Positions 47,382 to 55,300 of a stretch of 64,000 nucleotides of DNA are shown here, piece by piece. The translations under genes and the position numbers were made by a program. The notes beneath the pieces are model-generated. The model did not search any database, had not been told where the DNA came from, and saw only the letters and a program-made list of their open reading frames with translations. Within the stretch, counting starts at the first letter, position 1. The number at the start of each line of letters is the position of its first letter. Source of the DNA: Acidovorax delafieldii (GTDB lineage: Bacteria; Pseudomonadota; Gammaproteobacteria; Burkholderiales; Burkholderiaceae_C); NCBI RefSeq assembly GCF_007993815.1, contig NZ_VJWE01000003.1, positions 1 through 64,000 on the forward strand, read 5' to 3'.

Positions 47382-47554
47382 GCAATTTCCGGATGCTGAA
47401 AGGGGTGCTGCGGGTTTCACCCTAAGTTGTCAGAGAGCGGTCAGTTTGATGAAAGCTCTTGTTGGTTTCGCGTCAGAGGGTGGTCAGTGCCATCTCCAAG
47501 AATGCGTGCAGCCCGCCGCAGTGCGGTCTGTAACACCAATAGGAGACACACACC

Positions 47555-49216
47555 ATGGCAACTGTTCATCCCGCACCGCGGCCGATGTCGCCCGAAGAGA
47601 GGAAGGTCATCTTCGCCTCGTCGCTCGGCACCGTTTTCGAGTGGTACGACTTTTACCTGTACGGCTCGCTCGCAGCCATCATCGCCAAGCAGTTCTTCAG
47701 CGGTCTGGATGCCGGTTCGGCGTTCATCTTCGCGCTGCTGGCGTTTGCGGCGGGCTTCATTGTTCGTCCCTTCGGCGCCATCTTCTTCGGCCGCCTGGGC
47801 GACATGATCGGCCGCAAGTACACGTTCCTGGTCACCATCCTGATCATGGGCCTGTCCACCTTCATCGTGGGCATCTTGCCAACCTACGCGTCCATCGGTG
47901 TGGCCGCTCCCGTCATCCTGATTGCCCTGCGCCTGCTGCAAGGCCTGGCACTGGGCGGTGAATACGGCGGTGCTGCCACGTATGTGGCCGAGCACGCACC
48001 GCACGGCAAGCGCGGCGCCTACACCGCCTGGATCCAGACCACCGCCACGCTGGGCCTGTTCCTGTCGCTGATGGTGATCCTGGGCACTCGCACCGTGCTG
48101 GGCGAAGAAGCCTTTGGTGATTGGGGCTGGCGTGTTCCGTTCATCGTGTCGATCCTGCTGCTGGCCATTTCGGTCTGGATCCGCCTGTCGATGAACGAAT
48201 CCCCTGCCTTCCAGAAGATGAAGGCCGAGGGCAAGACCTCCAAGGCACCGTTGACCGAATCCTTCGGCCAGTGGAAGAACCTGAAGATCGTGATCCTGGC
48301 ACTGGTGGGCCTGACCGCCGGCCAGGCCGTGGTGTGGTATTCGGGCCAGTTCTATGCGCTGTTCTTCCTGACGCAAGCGCTGAAGGTCGATGGCGCCACC
48401 GCCAATATCTTCGTGGCCGTTTCGCTGCTGATTGGTACGCCGTTCTTCATCGTGTTCGGTTCGCTGTCGGACAAGATCGGCCGCAAGCCCATCATCCTGG
48501 CAGGCTGCCTGCTGGCCGCGCTGACGTACTTCCCTGTGTTCGGTGCGCTTACCAAGGCGGCCAACCCTGCCCTGGCTGAAGCCCAGGCCAAGAACAAGGT
48601 GGTGATCACCGCTGACCCTGCCGAGTGCTCGTTCCAGTTCAACCCCACCGGCACCACCAAGTTCACCAGCTCGTGCGACATCGCCAAGCAGGTGCTGGCT
48701 GGCGCTTCGGTGAGCTATGAAAACGCTGTGGCTCCCGCCGGTACGGTGGCGAGCATCAAGATTGGCGAAACCGCAATCCCCTCGTACACCAGCAAGGGCC
48801 TGAGCGCTGACGAAGCCAAGAAGAAGGACGCCGAGTTCAAGAAGCTCGTGGCCGACGACCTGAAGGCCGCTGGCTACCCCACCAAGGCAGACCCTGCACG
48901 CATCGACAAGGTGATGGTCACCATCATCCTGACCTACCTGGTGCTGCTGGTGACCATGGTGTACGGCCCCATCGCCGCCATGCTGGTGGAAATGTTCCCC
49001 ACCCGCATCCGCTACACGTCCATGTCCCTGCCGTACCACATCGGTAACGGCTGGTTTGGCGGCCTGCTGCCCACCACGGCGTTTGCCATCGTGGCCCAGA
49101 CCGGCAACATGTACAACGGCCTGTGGTACCCCATCATCATCGCCGGTGCCACGGTGGTGATCGGTGGCCTGTTCATCAAGGAAACCAAGGACGTGGACAT
49201 CTACGCCAACGACTGA
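47555..49216 (+). CDS. MHS-family MFS transporter with a long periplasmic loop
   Basis: A 553-residue metabolite:H+ symporter of the MHS family. The N-terminus SSLGTVFEWYDFYLYGSLAAIIAKQFF and the GRLGDMIGRK motif are typical of the ShiA/KgtP/ProP group. The 12-helix core is interrupted between helices 9 and 10 by a ~115-residue loop (about 336-449) with two cysteines (ECSF, SSCD). The loop should face the periplasm. Codon use is strongly biased to C-ending and common codons, as in highly expressed genes. The substrate is a carboxylate by inference. An AGGAG-type box lies upstream of the ATG. Confidence 0.9.
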   Translation: MATVHPAPRPMSPEERKVIFASSLGTVFEWYDFYLYGSLAAIIAKQFFSGLDAGSAFIFALLAFAAGFIVRPFGAIFFGRLGDMIGRKYTFLVTILIMGLSTFIVGILPTYASIGVAAPVILIALRLLQGLALGGEYGGAATYVAEHAPHGKRGAYTAWIQTTATLGLFLSLMVILGTRTVLGEEAFGDWGWRVPFIVSILLLAISVWIRLSMNESPAFQKMKAEGKTSKAPLTESFGQWKNLKIVILALVGLTAGQAVVWYSGQFYALFFLTQALKVDGATANIFVAVSLLIGTPFFIVFGSLSDKIGRKPIILAGCLLAALTYFPVFGALTKAANPALAEAQAKNKVVITADPAECSFQFNPTGTTKFTSSCDIAKQVLAGASVSYENAVAPAGTVASIKIGETAIPSYTSKGLSADEAKKKDAEFKKLVADDLKAAGYPTKADPARIDKVMVTIILTYLVLLVTMVYGPIAAMLVEMFPTRIRYTSMSLPYHIGNGWFGGLLPTTAFAIVAQTGNMYNGLWYPIIIAGATVVIGGLFIKETKDVDIYAND

Positions 49217-49233
49217 TCGTTACTGACCGGTGT

Positions 49234-49265
49234 ACAGGGCCCGCCCCGCAAGGGTCGGGCCCTGT
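49234..49265 (+). terminator. Terminator-like hairpin after the MHS transporter
   Basis: A perfect 10-bp stem (ACAGGGCCCG / CGGGCCCTGT) with a 12-nt loop lies 17 bases after the transporter stop and is followed by GTTCC. The stem is strong but the T-tract is short. Confidence 0.6.
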
Positions 49266-49312
49266 GTTCCATCAAGGGGCTTGTCCGCGCACCAGTACAA
49301 CCCATAACCCCG

Positions 49313-49475
49313 GGGATGCTGTGCATGATTCGAGCGGTAAGTGTGCGCTGCGGATCGGGATGGGCTGCAAGGCGCAAAACGCAGCAATAGCCGCAGCTAT
49401 TGCGAGGTTTTGCAACGCGGCAGACCGCCCGAGCCCGCAGATGCATACGGCGCGACGAATCGTGCACAGCATCCC
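49313..49475. repeat. 163 bp near-perfect inverted repeat (large hairpin or MITE-like)
   Basis: Arms of about 78 nt (49313-49390 and 49397-49475) flank a 6-nt centre. The outer ends GGGATGCTGTGCATGATTCG and CGAATCGTGCACAGCATCCC match at 19 of 20 positions when one is reversed. The inner ends CAATAG/CTATTG and GCAAAAC/GTTTTGC also pair, with partial matching between. It lies between the transporter terminator and the small membrane-protein gene, with no ORF of its own. Confidence 0.8.
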
Positions 49476-49521
49476 TAGCCAGGCCCCTTGATTGAACAAA
49501 CCCATCCCAGGAGATATTGAT

Positions 49522-49731
49522 ATGTGGAAGATTGTTGTTGGCTTCGTCTTGTTTGCCGCCTTGTCGATGTACGTGATCATCACGGCGGGCGACAAGGCCG
49601 ACATGGGCGGAGAAAAGCACGGTGCCGATGCGGTGCACGCCCCCGAGGCACCCGCCAGCGCAGCTGCACCCGCAGCCGCCGCCGCGCCGGCACCCGCTGC
49701 AGCCCCTGCATCGGCTGCCAGCGCGCAATAA
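49522..49731 (+). CDS. Small Ala/Pro-rich single-pass membrane protein
   Basis: A 69-residue protein. One N-terminal membrane helix (WKIVVGFVLFAALSMYVIITA) is followed by GDKADMGGEKHGADAVHAPE and a ~30-residue Ala/Pro tail. The ATG at 49522 follows AGGAG at about 8 bases; an earlier in-frame ATG at 49492 does not. It lies after the long palindrome and before a strong terminator. No family is recognised. The tail may extend through the periplasm or cytoplasm. Confidence 0.75.
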   Translation: MWKIVVGFVLFAALSMYVIITAGDKADMGGEKHGADAVHAPEAPASAAAPAAAAAPAPAAAPASAASAQ

Positions 49732-49751
49732 GCGCATTGCCCGGCATGACA

Positions 49752-49788
49752 AAGGCCCTGCCAGCAATCGCTGGCAGGGCCTTTTTTT
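49752..49788 (+). terminator. Rho-independent terminator
   Basis: A perfect 14-bp stem (AAGGCCCTGCCAGC / GCTGGCAGGGCCTT) with an AATC loop, ending in seven T, 20 bases after the small membrane-protein gene. Confidence 0.95.
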
Positions 49789-49821
49789 GTCGTGTCGTCA
49801 CGCGCGGGCGCTTGCGCCGCG

Positions 49822-50940
49822 TCAGCGCTTGAAGCGGCCGTCCGTGCCGATGATGGACAGGTCGGAGAAGTCCAGTCCGCTGTGGTCGGTGGGGCTGTAG
49901 CTCAGCTCCAGCCCACCCAGGTCCCACTTGTGGATGCTCTCCAGCCCTGCATGCAGCTTGGCGCGGTCGGGCTTGGCACCTGCGCGCTTGAGGCCTTCCA
50001 CCAGCACCTTGGCGCTCACAAAGCCCTCCAGCATGGCAGGCGTCAGGTCGCCGATGTTCTTGGCCTTGGCCAGATCGATGGCCTCCTTGATCACCGGGTA
50101 GTTGAGCGAGCGCTCGGACGGGAACACCTGCGTCACCACCACGCCCCGGGCCTGGTCGCCCAGGGCCTTCACAAACCCGCCCGACGCGTTGTTGGACAGG
50201 GTGACGATCTGTCCGGCAACGCCCGCGGCGCGCAAGGCCTTGATGCCGTCGACCACCGCAGCGCCGGTGCCGATGAAGATCACGGCCTGGGGCTGCTTGC
50301 CGGCCACGCGCGGGGCGATGGCGCTGTAGTCGGGCTTGGCACGGTCAAACTTTTCGATGAACAGCGCCTCGATGTTGTTGGCCTTGAATCCGGCCTGTGC
50401 ACCAGCCAGCCCGTCGGCGCCAAACGTGTCGTCCACATGCACCACGCCAATGCGCTGGATGCCGAGCGTGTGCAGGTGCGAAATGGCCTTGGTCACCTCG
50501 CGCTGGTAGGGCGCCCGCACGTTGAACACGTATTTGCTCACCGGCTGGTGCAACGCAATCGCCCCGGTGGACGGACCCACCAGCGGCACGCCATGCTGCT
50601 CCAGCACCGGGATGATGCCCTGGGTGTGGGGCGTTCCACGGGTCATGAACAGGCCGATCACGCCCTTTTGTTCGATCAGTATGCGGGTGTTGTCCAGGGT
50701 CAGTTTGGGGTCGAACTTGTCGTCCAGCGATAGCACCTCCACCTTCTGCCCGCCCACGCCGCCCTTGGCGTTGACATGGTCGATGTAGAGGGCTGCGCCC
50801 TGCATGGATTCGGCCACCGTGGCGGCGGCCGAGCCGGTGATGCCCACCGTCTGGCCAATGAGGATCTGTGCATGGGCCGAACCGATACCCAGGGCAGCAG
50901 CCAGAGCGCAGAGCGCGCCGGCCAGGCCAGTTTTCTTCAT
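49822..50940 (-). CDS. ABC transporter substrate-binding protein (Peripla_BP_6, LivK-like), copy 1
   Basis: A 372-residue periplasmic binding protein with a signal peptide ending GSAHAQ. The mature start ILIGQTVGITGSAAATVAESMQGAALYIDHVNAKGG and the VGPSTGAIALHQPV and GITRIGVVHVDD-like blocks are of the branched-chain amino acid/amide type. AGGAG precedes the ATG at 50940. It is a close paralogue of the next gene upstream. No permease or ATPase genes are nearby, so it must use components encoded elsewhere. Confidence 0.92.
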   Translation of the reverse strand: MKKTGLAGALCALAAALGIGSAHAQILIGQTVGITGSAAATVAESMQGAALYIDHVNAKGGVGGQKVEVLSLDDKFDPKLTLDNTRILIEQKGVIGLFMTRGTPHTQGIIPVLEQHGVPLVGPSTGAIALHQPVSKYVFNVRAPYQREVTKAISHLHTLGIQRIGVVHVDDTFGADGLAGAQAGFKANNIEALFIEKFDRAKPDYSAIAPRVAGKQPQAVIFIGTGAAVVDGIKALRAAGVAGQIVTLSNNASGGFVKALGDQARGVVVTQVFPSERSLNYPVIKEAIDLAKAKNIGDLTPAMLEGFVSAKVLVEGLKRAGAKPDRAKLHAGLESIHKWDLGGLELSYSPTDHSGLDFSDLSIIGTDGRFKR

Positions 50941-51021
50941 GGGGTTGTCTCCTGCGTGTGGAGCGCCCGAGTGTAGGGACGCCCCCGCGCGGGACAACTG
51001 TAAAAACGCGTAGGCGGGCGC

Positions 51022-52140
51022 TCAGCGGCGGAAGCGCCCGTCCGTGCCGATGATGGCCAGGTCGGCAAAGTCCAGCCCGGTGTGGTCCTCGGGGCTGAAG
51101 TTCACCTCCAGACCGCCCAGGTCCAGCTTCTTGATGCTCTCCAGCGCGACCTGGATCTTCTCGCGGGTGGGCTTGGGGCCCGCGCGCTTGAGGCCTTCCA
51201 CGAGCACCTTGGCGGCGGCAAAGCCTTCCAGCATGGCGGGACTGATTTCGGTGAGCCCCTTGGTCTTGGCCAGTTCCTGGGCTTCCTTCACCATCGGGTA
51301 GGTCACGGCCCGTTCGTTGGGGAACACCTGGGTCACGATCACGCCCCGCGCGTTGGCCCCCAGGCTTTTGATGAAGCCGCTGGAGGCATTGTTGGACAGC
51401 GTCACAATCTGCGCGGCCGAGCCCGCCGTGCGCAGTGCGGTGGTGGCATCCACCACCGCAGAGCCCGAGGCCACCATCAGCACCGCCTGCGCATCGGCCT
51501 TGGCCACCTTGGCGGCAATGGGGGCGAAGTCGGGCTTGGCGCGGTCGAATTTTTCAGACACCACCGCCGTCAGTTTGGCGGCCGCCAGGCCCTTTTGCGC
51601 GCCCTGGATGCCGTCGGCGCCAAAGCTGTCGTCCGCGTACACAAGTGCCACGCGGGTGATGCCCATGGAGGCCAGGTGGGTGATTGCCTTTTCGGCCTCG
51701 CGCTGGTAGGTGGCGCGCACATTGAAGATGTATTTGCGCACCGGCTGGTGCAGCACCATGGCGCCGGTGGACGGTGCCACCAGCACCACGCCGTGTTTAT
51801 CCAGCAGTGGCAGGATGGCCTCGGTGTGGGGTGTGCCCCGGTTGAGGAACAGGGCCGACACGTTCTTGTCCTCAATCAGCGTGCGGGCGTTTTCCGCCGC
51901 CAGCTTGGGGTCGAACTTGTCGTCCAGGGAGATCAGCTCGATCTTCTGGCCATTGACACCGCCCTTGGCGTTGATGGCGTCGATGAACAGCAGCGCGCCA
52001 TCGGTGGTCTCTTTCACGCCCGCTGCCACCTGGCCGCTGAAACCTGCTGTCTGGCCGATCAGGATCTGGGCATGGCTGGCTGCACTGGCCGCAAGCGCCA
52101 GGACCAGGCCGGCCGCTCGCAGTTGCCATTGTTTTGTCAT
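51022..52140 (-). CDS. ABC transporter substrate-binding protein (Peripla_BP_6, LivK-like), copy 2
   Basis: Also 372 residues, with a signal peptide ending ASHAQ, then ILIGQTAGFSGQVAAGVKETTDGALLFIDAINAKGG. It aligns along its whole length with the adjacent copy (identical stretches include DDKFDPKL, IVTLSNNAS, GVIVTQVFP, SIIGTDGRF-like C-terminus), showing tandem duplication. The two genes are 81 bases apart on the same strand and may form one transcript. Ligand unknown; both probably bind amino acids or related compounds. Confidence 0.92.
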   Translation of the reverse strand: MTKQWQLRAAGLVLALAASAASHAQILIGQTAGFSGQVAAGVKETTDGALLFIDAINAKGGVNGQKIELISLDDKFDPKLAAENARTLIEDKNVSALFLNRGTPHTEAILPLLDKHGVVLVAPSTGAMVLHQPVRKYIFNVRATYQREAEKAITHLASMGITRVALVYADDSFGADGIQGAQKGLAAAKLTAVVSEKFDRAKPDFAPIAAKVAKADAQAVLMVASGSAVVDATTALRTAGSAAQIVTLSNNASSGFIKSLGANARGVIVTQVFPNERAVTYPMVKEAQELAKTKGLTEISPAMLEGFAAAKVLVEGLKRAGPKPTREKIQVALESIKKLDLGGLEVNFSPEDHTGLDFADLAIIGTDGRFRR

Positions 52141-52350
52141 GGCGGTCTCCTCTTGTTTTGTGTGAAAGGCCGCAGTCTAAACCGATGTTTCGGGCCAGAA
52201 CACCCGCTTTTCGCCCGCCGCTGCTCCATTGCTTGTGCTTTGTCCACGGTCAAAGCACCGCAGCGCGTCTCGGGGGTAATCGGCGCGCGCAGGCGCAAAC
52301 GCCAGGTGCGTCCCTAGAATGTCCCGCCTCACACCCGAAAGACCGCTTCC

Positions 52351-55300
52351 ATGACCCAGGGACTGATCCGAATCCGCGGCGCACGCCAGCACAACCTCAA
52401 GAACCTGGATCTGGACATCCGCACCGGAGAACTCACGGTGGTCACAGGCCCCAGTGGCTCGGGCAAGTCCAGTCTGGTGTTCGACACGCTCTATGCCGAG
52501 GGCCAGCGCCGGTATGTGGAGACCTTCAGCGCCTATGCGCGCCAGTTCCTCGACCGCATGGACAAGCCCGCCGTGGACAAGGTCGAGGGTGTGCCCCCGG
52601 CCATTGCCATCGACCAGACCAACCCGGTCCGCTCCAGCCGATCCACCGTGGGCACGATGACGGAGCTGAACGACCACCTGAAGCTGTTGTTCGCGCGTGC
52701 CGGCCAGTTGTTCGACAAGCAGACGGCACAGCCGGTGCGGCATGACACGCCCGAGACCATTTATGCGGAGCTACAGCAGCGCAGCGCCGCAGCGGGCGAC
52801 CCGCGCATCGTCTTAACGTTCCCCGTGGAGCTGCCTGCCAACACCAGCGCCGAGCAGGTCGAGCAATGGCTGTCTGCCAGTGGCTTCACCAAGGTGCAGG
52901 CCGAGCGCGAAGTGGCCACGCCCACCGGCCCGCGCAAGGTGCTGGATGTGGTGGCCGACCGGTTCCGGCTGGGCAACGCCGAGAAGGCGCGTGTGATCGA
53001 AGCCATCGAGGTCGCGCTCAAGCGCGGCACGGGGCGGCTGAATGTCTATCGTCTCGTGGATGAGGGTGAGGCCGAACTCTGGCGCTTCTCCACCGGCCTG
53101 CACTGCCCTGACAGCGACCTGCGCTACAGCGACCCCATCCCCTCGGCCTTCTCGTTCAACTCCGCCGTGGGCGCGTGCGACAGCTGCCGGGGCTTTGGCC
53201 GCGTGATCGGCGTGGACTACGGCCTGGTCATCCCCAACGACAAGCTCACCCTGCGCGCCGGTGCCATCAAGACCATCCAGACGCCGGCATGGAAGGAAGC
53301 GCAGGACGACCTCATGCGCCACGCAGAGGCGGCAGGCATCCCGCGCGACACGCCCTGGAACAAGCTCACGGACGATCAGAAGAAATGGGTCATCGGCGGC
53401 GCGCCCGGCTACAAGGACGGCCAGTGGAGCAAGCAGTGGTATGGCATCAAGCGCTTCTTCGAGTACCTGGAGAGCAAGGCCTACAAGATGCACATCCGCG
53501 TGCTGCTGTCCAAGTACCGCAGCTACACGCCGTGCCCCACCTGCGCCGGTGCACGCCTCAAGACCGAAAGCTTGCTGTGGCGCATCGGCCGTAAGGAAGA
53601 TGCCGATGCGGTGCTGGAGCCGGGCAAACGGTTCATGCCCGAGGGGGTGCAGTGGTCGCGCGAGCAACTCGAAGCGCTGCCCGGCCTGTGCCTGCATGAC
53701 CTGATGCTGCTGCCTATCGACCGCCTGCGAAGGTTCTTTGATCGCATGCAGTTGCCGGTAGGCGACGATGCCAAAGGCGGCGATGCGCAAGCGCTCAAAT
53801 TGCTGCACGAAGAAATCACCACGCGCCTCAGATACCTGTGCGACGTGGGCATTGGTTACCTCACGCTCGACCGGCAAAGCCGCACGCTGAGCGGTGGCGA
53901 GGTGCAGCGCATCAACCTGACCACGGCCCTCGGCACCTCGCTGGTCAACACGCTCTTCGTGCTGGACGAACCCAGCATCGGCCTGCACCCGCGCGACATG
54001 CACCGCATCACCGAGGCCATGCTGCGCCTGCGCGACGCGGGCAACACCCTGGTGGTGGTGGAGCACGACCCCGCCGTGATGCTCGCGGCCGACCGCATGA
54101 TCGACATGGGCCCCGGGCCGGGCCGCCTGGGCGGGCAGATCGTGTTCGACGGCACCACGGCGGATTTGCGCAAGGCCGACACGCTCACGGGCGCCTACCT
54201 GGGCGGCCGCAAGCATGTGGGTTTCGGCTTCAAGCGCATGGTGACGGAATCGACCCCGCGCCTCATCCTGGAAGGCGCGCGCGAGCACAACCTGCAGGAT
54301 GTGACAGTCGAATTTCCGCTGCAGCGCCTGGTCACCGTGACGGGCGTGAGCGGCTCGGGCAAGTCGAGCCTGATCCAGGATGTACTCGCCCCCGCGCTGT
54401 TGCGCCACTTCGGCAAGGCCACGGATGCACCGGGTGCGCACGACCGCATGCTGGGCGCCGACCACCTGTCGGACGTGGTGTTCGTGGACCAGTCGCCCAT
54501 CGGCAAGACAGCGCGCTCCAACCCCGTCAGCTACGTGGGCGCGTGGGACAGCATCCGCGAACTCTTCGCCGTGGCGCCGCTGTCCAAGCAGCGCAGTTAC
54601 ACCGCCGCCAAGTTCAGCTTCAACAGCGGCGACGGGCGTTGCCCCACCTGCGGCGGCTCGGGCTTTGAGCATGTGGAGATGCAGTTTCTGAGCGACGTGT
54701 ACCTGCGCTGCCCTGACTGCGACGGCAAGCGCTACCGGCCCGAGATTCTGGAGATCACCATCGAGCGCGGCGGCAAATCGCTGAATGTGGCGGATGTGCT
54801 GGCGCTGACCGTGGCCGAAGCTGCGGCCGTCTTTGCGAACGACCGCGACGTGATCCGCGCGCTGCAGCCCATCGTGGACGTGGGGCTCGAATACGTGGCG
54901 CTGGGCCAGCCCGTGCCCACCCTGTCGGGCGGCGAAGCGCAGCGCCTCAAGCTCGCAGGCTTTCTGGCCGAGGCTGCACGCGTACAAAGCAAATCGCGCC
55001 AGACGGTGGCACGCAAAGGCACCCTGTTCCTGTTCGACGAGCCCACCACCGGCCTGCACTTTGACGACATCGCCAAGCTGATGCGCGCACTGCGCAAGCT
55101 CATCGACGCAGGACACTCGCTCATCGTCATCGAGCACAACCTGGACGTGATCCGCGCGAGCGACTGGCTGATCGACCTGGGGCCGGAAGGCGGCTATGCG
55201 GGTGGCCTCATCGTGGCCGAGGGCACGCCCGAGGACGTGCGAGCCCACGCTACATCCCACACCGGGCAGGCACTGCGCGACTACGAACTGGCGTTGGGCG

